The notes under the pieces: model-generated | Told to the model about the DNA's origin: nothing | Database searches by the model: none | The model's input: only the letters and a program-made list of their open reading frames with translations | Assembly: GCF_012910955.1 (NCBI RefSeq) | Contig: NZ_WTVQ01000006.1 | Coordinates: 105,804-169,803, forward strand | Reading direction: 5' to 3' | Origin: Aromatoleum diolicum | GTDB lineage: Bacteria > Pseudomonadota > Gammaproteobacteria > Burkholderiales > Rhodocyclaceae | DNA: 64,000 nt | In this document: positions 45,201 through 51,981 of the stretch, piece after piece | How positions within the stretch are numbered: the stretch's first letter is position 1 | Layout: each line of letters starts with the position of its first letter | Translations under genes and position numbers: made by a program

Positions 45201-46458
45201 GGCTTGGGCCGTGCTGCGTCTCGGCCTGCGAGGTTTCAGGCGCCAGGTAAACGAGGCCCGGGTCTTCGACATATTCCTCGACGTGCATGGTGCCGCCGAC
45301 TGTGCGGCGCGCCGGATCGACGGTATCGCTGTTCTGCGTGCCTTCCCGTGCGCCCGTCTGCCAGTTCATGATGCGCGGTCGCGGCGTTGAGCCGGCAACG
45401 TCCTGAACCAGCACGCTTTGCGGACACAAGGCCCGGTGGTACAGACGCTTCTGGTGGGCGTACTTGAGGGTCTCGGCCAGGTCGCGCACGATCTGCAGGC
45501 GCTGATCCACGTTCAGCAGTTGGCCCATCTCGCGCAGCAGGAAGTCGAGCCGGATCGCCTTGGGGTCGTGATCGAAGATGAGCGCAGGGCCGAGTTCGGT
45601 GTCCTGGTAGTCCTTGACCTTGACGATACCGGGGTGGTCGATGCCTTCGAGGATCTGAAACTCGCGCTGCGCCTGGCGGACCAGCGACTTGCGGGCGTCG
45701 GCGGTGGCAGCAGCGGCGACGGTGTAGATGCGAACACGCCGACGCACCGCGTCCATCGCCGTGTGCGTGCCTTCCCAGTCCTGATAGGACGCTCCCTCGG
45801 ACAACAACGCGCCGAGTTGGTAGTCGCCGACCTTGCGATGCTTGTTCGAAGGCCGGATACCGGCCTCTGCCATCGCCCGGGCCAGCACACGAGCATGCTG
45901 ATGATCGACGTGGCTGGGCCGGATGTCGCGGACGCTGCCGATGCCGTTGTTGAGCGCCCCGATGATGCCGGGGTCGGCCTCGCTGCTCGGCTGGCCGCGC
46001 AGGTACGTGCCAGACCGCGCCGTGCCGGCAAGCTTGCAGCTAAGACCGGTGGCTGACAGAAAAATCAGCGGTTCGATGAAAGGCAAGCGGACCTTCGCCT
46101 TGAACACCGCGGATTGCCGCCGCAACAGGCTGGCGAGCCGCTTTGACTTGCGGTTGGCCAGGATGAGCGGGTTATCGTATGCCCGTTCGCGGCCATCGGT
46201 GACCCACACCCAGGTGTGCGCGTCTCCTGTGACGACACCGGGGCGACTCTTGATTTCGACGAGGAAAAGGCCTGCCGGCGTGAGGATCAGCGCATCGACC
46301 TCATTGACCTTACCTTCCTCATCAATGAACTCGAAGTTGGTCCACGCGTGCCAAGGCTCGCGATCGGGAAGGTGGTTTCGAAGCCAATCAAGGGCCTCGC
46401 GTTCCCAAGCGAACTGAGACGGGGAAACAGTCTGCCAGCGGCTGAGGCTCATGGGCAT
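42235..46458 (-). CDS. pglW: BREX type 2 kinase PglW with NERD, pseudokinase and kinase domains
   Basis: This 1407-residue protein is the type 2-specific PglW. A NERD nuclease-like domain (about 15-140) has Asp55 in NEVDALILT and Glu68-Lys70 in LVEIKSR. A first kinase-like domain has HRALCPQS (near 341) in place of the catalytic HRDxxxxN, so it is probably a pseudokinase. A second kinase domain is intact: GRGSSADVLLV, VLKVAL, HRDIKPDN near 640, and FDFSLT in place of DFG. A helix-hairpin-helix-like stretch (FRYLRGVGDRI) and a large C-terminal region follow. The ATG lies directly after the stop of the XRE gene, so the two are coupled. PglW-type kinases autophosphorylate in Streptomyces. Confidence 0.9.
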   Translation of the reverse strand: MPMSLSRWQTVSPSQFAWEREALDWLRNHLPDREPWHAWTNFEFIDEEGKVNEVDALILTPAGLFLVEIKSRPGVVTGDAHTWVWVTDGRERAYDNPLILANRKSKRLASLLRRQSAVFKAKVRLPFIEPLIFLSATGLSCKLAGTARSGTYLRGQPSSEADPGIIGALNNGIGSVRDIRPSHVDHQHARVLARAMAEAGIRPSNKHRKVGDYQLGALLSEGASYQDWEGTHTAMDAVRRRVRIYTVAAAATADARKSLVRQAQREFQILEGIDHPGIVKVKDYQDTELGPALIFDHDPKAIRLDFLLREMGQLLNVDQRLQIVRDLAETLKYAHQKRLYHRALCPQSVLVQDVAGSTPRPRIMNWQTGAREGTQNSDTVDPARRTVGGTMHVEEYVEDPGLVYLAPETSQAETQHGPSLDVFSLGAITYHVFSGRPPAGSVLELAEKLRIGQGLRLSDVLDGCGKQLQDLIQYSTNPDVMGRYGTIDEFLQDLDMVVDELTTPEPEATVDPAEARPDERIEGGFTVIRKMGRGSSADVLLVREDGSSEEMVLKVALDASLNDRLTGEGDALSKLRHPNIVEWQRTLTVNGRTALLMRKAGEKTLADRIREEARLSLDLLQRFGEELIQAVDYLDQQGVAHRDIKPDNIGMSQAGTRGKLQLVLFDFSLTRSSAENISAGTHPYLDPFLSLRKPVRWDLQAERFALAVTLHEMVTGITPRWGDGKTQPSMLDCEATLATERFDPLLRDGFTVFFAKALNRNPLKRFDNAEEMLRDWRRIFEAGAAASQQSADPFEAVARLATASTNMAELGYSVEAQNVLEAMAIHNARELLAVDRVRFRYLRGVGDRIRKEIRLKAKALAAIRPDLVQGRPTLHEADDDSASAGAISVNELAAQLLPRRPAGDDRPEETALAIYLGLEEAEGSTLWTPLGVAAKALSIDRNDVSTALLKARERWLKTPQLTELRNHFESLLSTQGGVMTVPELASALLAMRGCASQDDAERMRLATAVVRACCEAEAHLERLRFQEFEHRPLPLIAVSAELAEYARRLGSSADACAQAEPLLTPQRALETLESVPAPEANPALSAPRLLRLATASSQRAALSSRQEIYPRGMAASLALRQSLGALMGVRFLKLKDVQDRVAGRYPEAQPLPRRPLLDTLLADVGALLVWRDDAPAGPGYVPSTQALGPSAGSTTQYSRAGTAVECGLPVHDRGTDEASAPAIEAQKLEDRLAYAHKAGGFLVLTVEPRLAHHVEAELLRRFGRQRVSFDTLMLKALRQQAAAMKVNWNVVLMADGAAPTSTDWSRLMRLVHKALPQVKQALLEATAPVLLVNSGLIARYGLMPLIDDLRDEVGRPGKLASLWMLLPMAATGLPTVDDVPVPVITSTQWANVPVAWAKNLHRAASAA

Positions 46459-46704
46459 TTAGGTCGCTCCCGCAACAGGCGCGTCGTTGTCTTGCGGCGA
46501 TTCGTCCGGAACGATTTCCAGCAGGTCCCCCAGCCCGCACCCAAGCACCGTACAGATTCGCTCCAAGGCGGTGAGATCAACCCTGGTCGCCCGATCACGC
46601 GTCAGCGCGGCGACTGTGCTTCGATTGACATGTGCCAATCGCGCCAACTCGGCCGTTTTCAACTGGTGGTGACGCATAAGCTCGACGAGATGAGAATGGA
46701 CCAT
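46459..46704 (-). CDS. XRE-family regulator at the head of the BREX operon
   Basis: This 81-residue protein is a compact Cro/C1-type DNA-binding protein. Its helix-turn-helix covers most of the length: LKTAELARLAHVNRSTVAALTRD, followed by DLTALERICTVLGCGLGDLLE. It is the first minus-strand gene of the island, and its stop codon directly abuts the pglW start. It probably represses or tunes the BREX operon. A perfect palindrome lies just upstream of its start and is a candidate operator. Confidence 0.88.
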   Translation of the reverse strand: MVHSHLVELMRHHQLKTAELARLAHVNRSTVAALTRDRATRVDLTALERICTVLGCGLGDLLEIVPDESPQDNDAPVAGAT

Positions 46705-46726
46705 GGAAGCTCGATTAAACGCGGGG

Positions 46727-46738
46727 TGCTGCGCAGCA
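46727..46738. promoter_or_regulatory. Palindrome upstream of the BREX operon
   Basis: TGCTGCGCAGCA is a perfect 12-base palindrome 23 bases upstream of the XRE regulator's ATG. AT-rich DNA with TATGCT repeats precedes it on the minus strand and could hold the promoter. It is a reasonable operator candidate for the 81-residue regulator. Confidence 0.45.
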
Positions 46739-46755
46739 TAGCATATTTTATTGCA

Positions 46756-46905
46756 TCACAATGATATGGCCATACATACTTGAGCGGGGGTTGGAGTAGG
46801 AATCAGCCCCTTCGCCCTTCCGCTGCTTGGTTGTTGCCGGTTGAACAGCCGAAAATCGAGGCGAGTGTCGTAAAGAGGCTGTTTATCGGGCTGAGTCGCC
46901 ATCAT
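46756..46905 (-). CDS. Possible small protein of unknown function
   Basis: A 49-codon minus-strand frame begins ATG at 46905 and encodes MMATQPDKQPLYDTRLDFRL as its start. No family is recognised. It overlaps the end of another short minus-strand frame that reads VRLPEAAQALLTDWLVKAQ and is preceded by an amber codon, which looks like the tail of a broken gene. Together these may be debris at the junction between the BREX island and the mobile backbone. Confidence 0.25.
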   Translation of the reverse strand: MMATQPDKQPLYDTRLDFRLFNRQQPSSGRAKGLIPTPTPAQVCMAISL

Positions 46906-47040
46906 TGCCTGCCTCCGAAGCCTGCGCTTTGACGAGCCAGTCGGTCAGCAAGGCTTGCGCCGCTTCCGGGAGACGCACGCCCTACTCTGCGCGGCTTACC
47001 AATCACAGACTGAGAAATCCGGAACGTGAAGCGTGAAACG
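46906..47040. other. Junction DNA between BREX island and mobile backbone
   Basis: With the small frame above, this completes the roughly 390-base gap between the XRE regulator and the SNF2 gene. It contains the short VRLPEAAQ-type frame fragment on the minus strand and otherwise no feature I can name. Confidence 0.35.
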
Positions 47041-47071
47041 CTGCGGGGGCAGCGTGAGCTGCCCCTCGCAG
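47041..47071 (-). terminator. Strong hairpin after the SNF2 gene
   Basis: CTGCGGGGGCAGC at 47041 pairs with GCTGCCCCTCGCAG ending at 47071, with a single bulge and a short loop. It lies 20 bases past the stop of the minus-strand helicase gene. The bases that follow on the minus strand (CGTTTCAC) are only weakly T-rich, so termination is likely but not certain. Confidence 0.55.
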
Positions 47072-47091
47072 TGATGCCCAAAATGGCGCGG

Positions 47092-49380
47092 TCAGGCGAT
47101 CAACTTCTTCGCCAGCGCGACCTCGATGCTGTCGCCCGACTGATTGAGGACGTCCAGTCCGGTGTCGGGCATCTCGCCCGACGTCGATTGCGCGACCGCG
47201 ATCTTCTGGGCCATGAGGGCAAGGCAGGCCATCTGCGCGGTGTCGGCGTACCCGAAGAAATGCACATCCACCGGATGCGTCTGCCCGATGCGCCAGGAGC
47301 GTCGTGAGGCCTGTTGAAGGGTGTAGACGTTGTAGCCAGACTGCATGTAGGCGATCGTCGGAAATTCCAGCAGATCCAGGCCGGTCTTGACCAGTTCAGG
47401 GTTGGTGATGAGCACGTCGATGCCGCGCTCAACCTGATCGGCAACCCAGTCTTCGCGCTTCGCCGCATCCACGCTCGCGCGCAAGACGGCCACTTTGAAG
47501 CCCTGCAGCTCGAGTTGGGCGCGGAGCCGCATCGTCGTGTCTCGCGTCCCGGTGTATATGGAATACACGAGCATTTTGCGGCCCCTGCCCTTCTCCTGCC
47601 GACACAGGTTGATCAGCGCCCGCTCCTTCGGGCTCACCTCGCCATCGCCGAAAATGGCTCGCTGGAATGCAAGTTGTTCCCGGGTTCGAGGATGCCTCAC
47701 CAGCTCGTCCCGGAAACAACAATCAGGCCACGCCAGCAGCACCTGCAGGACCACGCCCAACAAGGTTGCATCGCCACAGCGCAGCGCCTGCACCAGCTCG
47801 GCCCGGAGCACGCCCGCGAGCTTCGTATACGCCTCGCATTGTGCATCAGTCATGTCGACGGACTCGAAAACCTCCCGATACGCCGGCAACACATTTCCGC
47901 CGATGTCCTTCAGCTTCAGGAACACCGTGCACGGCAGGACGTAGCGCATGATGCCTTTCGGCCCGAAACCCGGCGCCTTCGCAGTACGATGGCTGATGGT
48001 CTTGCCCTTGGCGGTGCGGTGGGCATGCGCCCCCACTTCGCGGTAGATGTCCTTCACCACACCGTGATCACGCATGAAAGCCATCGCAGCAGGCCCCAGA
48101 CTGCCCCGGACGTTGGCGCGGTAACCGTCATCGATCATCGCCCGCGGATTCAGGCGCCACAGCAGGTAGAAGAGATCGTCCGCGTAGCCGCCCATGAGCG
48201 TCCCCGTCAACAGCAAGATCTTTGTGCACTTGCTGGCCAGAACGGCCATGGCCTGGCCCTGCGCGCTGCCGGCGTTCTTGTACTCGTGCCCTTCGTCCAC
48301 CACTAGGAAGCCGAAGTAGCCTTGCGGCAGGTAGCGTTTGATGAACTCGGTCGCCTGATAGTCGCCCTGCCCGAAGCTGAACTCCATCGCGGCCATCGCG
48401 CGCTCCATCCGCGAGGCCTGCCGGTCGGAGAACACCAGATCGCCCTCCTCGTCCATCAAGTTGATGAACTCGTAGAGGTTGTCCGCCAGCATGGCGCCGA
48501 GCATCTCTTCACCGAATCGGCTCACGAGACGCTCGGCGGTCTTCGCGCCGATAGTCGGGAGTTGCTGGAGCGCATCGACCACCAGCTCGCGCTGCGTCCG
48601 CTGTGGCTTGCCCTTTCGGGTCAGGGTCCATAAACGGGCGCCGCACCGGCTGCAGGCGCAGCGATTTTCATCGAGTACCTGTCGCGCGCGGGGCACCGAC
48701 AAGGGTATATCGGTGCCGTCCTCAGCCTTGTTGGTCAGCCACTCCCCGCAGTCGGGGCAGCTCGCGTAGGCGTCGAGATGGCGTGCGCCGAACTCGTCGT
48801 GATAGACCGTCTTGCGGACGACGAACGCCGGCCGCCAGTGAAAGCCCATGCGCATGCGCACGCGCCCCAGCACGAAGAATTCCGGCACCGTGGGCCGCGC
48901 GCGCATGGCACGCAAGGCGAGCAGCTTCTGCAGGGTGTCGGGCCCGTTGAGGATCCACACGCGGGCGTCCGGGGTCGTCGTCTTGATCTCCCTGCGCCAC
49001 TTGTAGACCAGGTGAGGCGGCGAGAGGACGAGAGTACGGTGGTAGCCGGCGTCGTGCATCAACGCAGCGGCGGCGATCGCCATGATCGTCTTCCCGGTGC
49101 CCATCTCGGCGTTGAGGACGGCGGCGGGCTCGCTGGCGTCGAGCAGGAGGCAGGTCAGGGCCTGAACCGCTTCGCGCTGGGCCGGAAACGGCCGGCGAGC
49201 GAGCCGATCCATCAGCGCATCCCGATGAGGATCGGGCTTGCCGTCGTAGATCGGCGGGTTTTGGCGACGGACCGCCTCGAGGAGGCTGTCTCCGAATTCG
49301 TCGACGAAATCGGACAGCGCGAGGTTTGCGGGCTCCGGGGGTGCGACGGGCGGAGCGAGTTGTACTTGGGCAAGGTGCAT
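47092..49380 (-). CDS. SNF2-type helicase of the mobile backbone
   Basis: This 762-residue protein is a superfamily 2 SNF2-like ATPase. Walker A is AEMGTGKT near residue 95, the DExH box is VVDEGHEYKN near 362, SAT-like LLTGTLMGG follows, and motif VI is QQASRRSWRIGQT. Inserted between the motor lobes are a zinc-finger-like cluster (CPDCG then CACSRCG) and a helix-hairpin-helix stretch (LPTIGAKTAERLVSRFG). Proteins of this type recur in integrative and conjugative elements beside DUF3577 and DUF3275 genes, as here. A role in element replication or DNA repair is likely but unproven. Confidence 0.82.
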   Translation of the reverse strand: MHLAQVQLAPPVAPPEPANLALSDFVDEFGDSLLEAVRRQNPPIYDGKPDPHRDALMDRLARRPFPAQREAVQALTCLLLDASEPAAVLNAEMGTGKTIMAIAAAALMHDAGYHRTLVLSPPHLVYKWRREIKTTTPDARVWILNGPDTLQKLLALRAMRARPTVPEFFVLGRVRMRMGFHWRPAFVVRKTVYHDEFGARHLDAYASCPDCGEWLTNKAEDGTDIPLSVPRARQVLDENRCACSRCGARLWTLTRKGKPQRTQRELVVDALQQLPTIGAKTAERLVSRFGEEMLGAMLADNLYEFINLMDEEGDLVFSDRQASRMERAMAAMEFSFGQGDYQATEFIKRYLPQGYFGFLVVDEGHEYKNAGSAQGQAMAVLASKCTKILLLTGTLMGGYADDLFYLLWRLNPRAMIDDGYRANVRGSLGPAAMAFMRDHGVVKDIYREVGAHAHRTAKGKTISHRTAKAPGFGPKGIMRYVLPCTVFLKLKDIGGNVLPAYREVFESVDMTDAQCEAYTKLAGVLRAELVQALRCGDATLLGVVLQVLLAWPDCCFRDELVRHPRTREQLAFQRAIFGDGEVSPKERALINLCRQEKGRGRKMLVYSIYTGTRDTTMRLRAQLELQGFKVAVLRASVDAAKREDWVADQVERGIDVLITNPELVKTGLDLLEFPTIAYMQSGYNVYTLQQASRRSWRIGQTHPVDVHFFGYADTAQMACLALMAQKIAVAQSTSGEMPDTGLDVLNQSGDSIEVALAKKLIA

Positions 49381-49491
49381 GATGGTCTCCTGGAAAGCGG
49401 CGGAGACCGAACCCCGCGGGTTCGTGTCCCCGCAGGGGTTGATGACATGGCGTTGGAATCGCCGATGCAGTGCCGACCGGGAAGCGCTCGA

Positions 49492-50457
49492 TCAGTACTC
49501 TTCGGGCAGGAGCAGCGTCGTGACACTCCGGTCCGCTTCGGTGATGATCCACAGCGTGTTTTCGCCATAACCGGCGCAAGGTCGCGCCGGATCGATCGGA
49601 TAGGCCGCGAGGATGCGCCCGTCGCCCGAACTCACCGCTTCGTCATTGAGCTGTCGGTCGAGACTCACACCCCAGTCACCACGGGTATAAGCTGCAAGAC
49701 ACCGGTTGATCAGCCTCGGGCACATATCGATGAGGCTTTCGACGCCCGGCGTCATGACCACCCTGCCGAGTTCAAACAAAGGGCCCTCTGCAGCCCGCTT
49801 GGGCGGCAAGTCGTTGGCGATCGCTGCTACACGCAACGCGGCATCGGTCGGCAACGCATCGGGGTTGAGCGAGAGTGCGCCTTCGCTCACGCCTATCGAC
49901 ACGATGTCCTCGAACCGGTCGCCGAGGCTCACACGGATGCCGCCAAGCTTTCCGATGGGAGGGAACTTGAATGTGCTCAGGGGGGTGCAGATGCGCGCTC
50001 CCAGACCGTCCAGCAATGGCTCCTGCCAGTGGTCAAGGAGCGGCAAAGGGCTGAGCGCCTTGACGAGCGTCCATAGGCGCGAACGAGACATCTCGACGCC
50101 ATCGCTCAGCAGCCAGGCCGTGCGCCCGGCCCGGTCAGGCTGGACCAGGATCGGATCGTAGAGCCAGGTATGGGTGAGCGTGCCGAAAAGGTTGCGATCC
50201 GGAAACCGGCCGGTCAGCTTCTGGATCCGGTCCAGATCGGGGACGTAGGCCGTGTGACGTTGGTCGGACTCCACAATCGTGAAGCAGGCCTGTCCGCCAG
50301 TCAGCAGGCCGCCCTGGTCGCGCGGCACCGAGAATGCCGACATAAACTGGAGCACCGACGTGTCACGCCCATACAGCGAGAGCAGCAGGAGCTCGGACTG
50401 CTCGCCGCGGATGCAAGCATCCGCGAACAGGTCCGAGAAAGACTCGATCGAGAACAT
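49492..50457 (-). CDS. Mobile-element backbone protein of unknown function
   Basis: This protein of 321 residues starts at ATG 50457 (MFSIESFSDLFADAC), preceded by GGAGGT. A longer frame reaches 50535 but would run to the edge of the structured RNA. The C-terminal part (GDWGVSLDRQLNDEAVSSGDG, then ENTLWIITEADRSVTTLLLP) matches a tail I recognise as recurrent in proteins of integrative elements, without a known function. The leader carries a structured RNA at 50538-50582. No catalytic motif is evident. Confidence 0.7.
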   Translation of the reverse strand: MFSIESFSDLFADACIRGEQSELLLLSLYGRDTSVLQFMSAFSVPRDQGGLLTGGQACFTIVESDQRHTAYVPDLDRIQKLTGRFPDRNLFGTLTHTWLYDPILVQPDRAGRTAWLLSDGVEMSRSRLWTLVKALSPLPLLDHWQEPLLDGLGARICTPLSTFKFPPIGKLGGIRVSLGDRFEDIVSIGVSEGALSLNPDALPTDAALRVAAIANDLPPKRAAEGPLFELGRVVMTPGVESLIDMCPRLINRCLAAYTRGDWGVSLDRQLNDEAVSSGDGRILAAYPIDPARPCAGYGENTLWIITEADRSVTTLLLPEEY

Positions 50458-50537
50458 GATGGAGACCTCCATGACAGGGAGCCGATTGCCGGATGGCGGT
50501 CGGCTCGGGTTGAAAGGAACGTGTGAATAGATCAAGA

Positions 50538-50582
50538 GAACCCCAGGCCCAAGGCCGTACCTGTTTCAGGGGCTGACAGGTC
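50538..50582 (-). ncRNA. Structured leader RNA, copy upstream of the 321-residue gene
   Basis: Read on the minus strand, ACCUGU pairs with ACAGGU around the loop CAGCCCCUGAA. A GGCC-UUG-GGCC hairpin follows, then GGGGUU, able to pair with AGCCCC in the first loop. The 3' edge is 81 bases before the ATG of the next gene. It shares its fold with copies at 21.5, 53.2, 54.4 and 55.1 kb. Confidence 0.8.
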
Positions 50583-50674
50583 GAGATAGGCCGACTCCAC
50601 GGAGTCGGCGTCCATCAACCGGCAATTCCATTCGCGTGAATCGCTTTTTCCAGTGTCGCTGTGGCAGGCACTCG

Positions 50675-50703
50675 AAAAAGGCCCCGCGCCGATGGCGCAG
50701 GGC
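50675..50703 (-). terminator. Rho-independent terminator of the 111-residue gene
   Basis: On the minus strand GCCCTGCGCC pairs with GGCGCGGGGC around the loop ATC, ten base pairs with one wobble. A run of five T follows (A-run at 50675-50679 on the plus strand). It lies 13 bases past the stop of the upstream gene and is a textbook terminator. It places the structured RNA downstream in a separate transcript. Confidence 0.88.
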
Positions 50704-50715
50704 TCGCAGGATCTT

Positions 50716-51051
50716 TCAATTCGAAGACAGTGCTTCGTGCAGGGCCGGCAGCCAGACACGGCCGTTGTAGCTGATATAGGCAACCTGCTGATCGCAACCG
50801 TCGAGCACCTGGCCACCTGCCCAGTTACCGGAACCGAGCGCGTGCTGGTCGATAAACGCTCGCACTCGCCGGCGTGCATCCAGGAGAGAAGTGACCCGTG
50901 CAAAACGGTTGGGGATCTCCAGCAGCGGTTGGCCAGGATCCTGTCCAAGATCCGGATTGCCACGTGTGAAAAGTGCCACCCGCAAGGCTTGAATGCGCAG
51001 CAGCGTAGATTCGTCGGCTTCGCGGTCGAATTTCATCTGTCGGATGATCAT
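50716..51051 (-). CDS. Small mobile-element protein of unknown function
   Basis: This 111-residue protein (MIIRQMKFDREADESTLLRI at the start) belongs to no family I recognise. It ends with a probable beta-rich region (GGQVLDGCDQQVAYISYNGRVWLPAL). It lies between two other backbone genes on the same strand and is followed by a clear terminator. Its leader (51052-51120) has a GC-rich hairpin CGCCCCTACGGGGCG. A real gene is supported by codon pattern, spacing and the terminator. Confidence 0.65.
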   Translation of the reverse strand: MIIRQMKFDREADESTLLRIQALRVALFTRGNPDLGQDPGQPLLEIPNRFARVTSLLDARRRVRAFIDQHALGSGNWAGGQVLDGCDQQVAYISYNGRVWLPALHEALSSN

Positions 51052-51152
51052 GATGAGACTCCCGTCAGGCCCGTCGGGACGCCCCTACGGGGCGGAACCC
51101 GATGGGGTGGTTGAAAGATGAGGCGCGCTGATGCTGGCGCCGCGAGGGGCGC

Positions 51153-51791
51153 TCAGGTGCCGATGCGTCGCACTGGCACCAGGACGAGCTGCTCGCCGGC
51201 GCCAAGCGCCGACTTCAGGGTCGAGTCGGTCGGGATATGGACCGAACGGGCGCTGGCGTCGAAGAACGGCGACTGCCCGGTCAGCCGGTCGGAGAGCAGT
51301 GTCGCCAGCTCGGTGAGGGCGTCATGCACTGAATCTTCAGGAAAGGAGCGTCGCGCGACATCCGTGTGATCGGCGCCTTCCACCATCCGGTCGGCGAGGT
51401 AGGTCAGGAGCGCGGCCGACATCGGAAAGAGGGCTTCCTGCCAATCGACGTCGCCGTCGGCTCCTACCGGAATCTCCATCTGATCGGCACTCGCCTCGGG
51501 GAGCAGCTCGCACAACCGGTTCAAGGCGCTCGCGAGCGCCTGATTAAAGGCGGTTCGCACGCGCTGAATGATTGCCCAGAAGGCGGCCGGCTCATCCCTC
51601 GCGTGGCAGGCCAGTGCCCAAATCACCTCCGTGGTGGCGAGGCCGGCCGCGTGACACATCAATCTGGTACGCAGAAAGTCGGTGCAGTGGGCTCTCCACT
51701 CAGCCTCGTTCTGCGCATGGCGCGGTTGGGTTCGGGCCAAGGCAGGCACATCGACCTCGCGCACGAGCACCCACATAAGATCGTGATCCAT
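51153..51791 (-). CDS. Mobile-element backbone protein of unknown function
   Basis: This 212-residue protein is mostly alpha-helical with no motif I can name. It opens MDHDLMWVLVREVDVPALAR and ends with a strand-rich ILVPVRR-like tail. It sits in the conserved run of backbone genes between the 111-residue protein and the NPPY methyltransferase, all on the minus strand. The leader contains a stem-loop at 51841-51865 and a short tandem repeat at 51887-51928. It appears to be a normal-length gene. Confidence 0.62.
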   Translation of the reverse strand: MDHDLMWVLVREVDVPALARTQPRHAQNEAEWRAHCTDFLRTRLMCHAAGLATTEVIWALACHARDEPAAFWAIIQRVRTAFNQALASALNRLCELLPEASADQMEIPVGADGDVDWQEALFPMSAALLTYLADRMVEGADHTDVARRSFPEDSVHDALTELATLLSDRLTGQSPFFDASARSVHIPTDSTLKSALGAGEQLVLVPVRRIGT

Positions 51792-51840
51792 GACATTCTC
51801 CTAAAATGATGTATAGCTACGCGGTCAACCGAAAGAGATC

Positions 51841-51865
51841 GCCCGAAAGGCGGTCTCCTTCGGGC
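51841..51865 (-). promoter_or_regulatory. Stem-loop in the leader of the 212-residue gene
   Basis: GCCCGAA at 51841-51847 pairs with TTCGGGC at 51859-51865, and the enclosed bases allow a second alternative pairing (AGATCGCC with GGCGGTCT). It lies 50 bases upstream of the start. Two mutually exclusive hairpins suggest a regulatory leader, but it does not match the structured RNA of the neighbouring genes. Confidence 0.35.
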
Positions 51866-51886
51866 TGCGTTGCTGAGGATGGTTGG

Positions 51887-51928
51887 GCGCCGATGAGCGC
51901 CGATAAGCGCCGGATGAGCGCCGGATGA
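51887..51928. repeat. Four short tandem repeats
   Basis: GCGCCGATGA, GCGCCGATAA, GCGCCGGATGA and GCGCCGGATGA follow one another without gaps. They lie between the methyltransferase stop and the next gene's leader stem-loop. The period changes from 10 to 11 bases, roughly one helical turn, which suits cooperative protein binding; slippage is an equally simple origin. Confidence 0.75.
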
Positions 51929-51981
51929 GCGATGGCGGAAGCGCTCCGCCGCAGCGTGAAGCCGGGCCGTGCGCCCCGCTG

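Noticed and set aside
49381..49491. Variant of the structured RNA before the SNF2 gene
   Set aside because: GAACCC/GGGTTC and CCCC/GGGG inverted repeats are present, but the conserved loop CAGCCCCUG and the covarying stem are missing.
49492..50535. 347-residue start for the backbone protein
   Set aside because: It begins at the edge of the leader RNA; ATG 50457 has a good GGAGGT and a natural N-terminus.
50675..50703. A sixth copy of the structured RNA
   Set aside because: The hairpin lacks the conserved loop and tail and is followed by a T-run; it is a terminator.
51887..51928. CRISPR array
   Set aside because: The units are 10-11 bases and directly abutting, with no spacers and no cas genes in the window.
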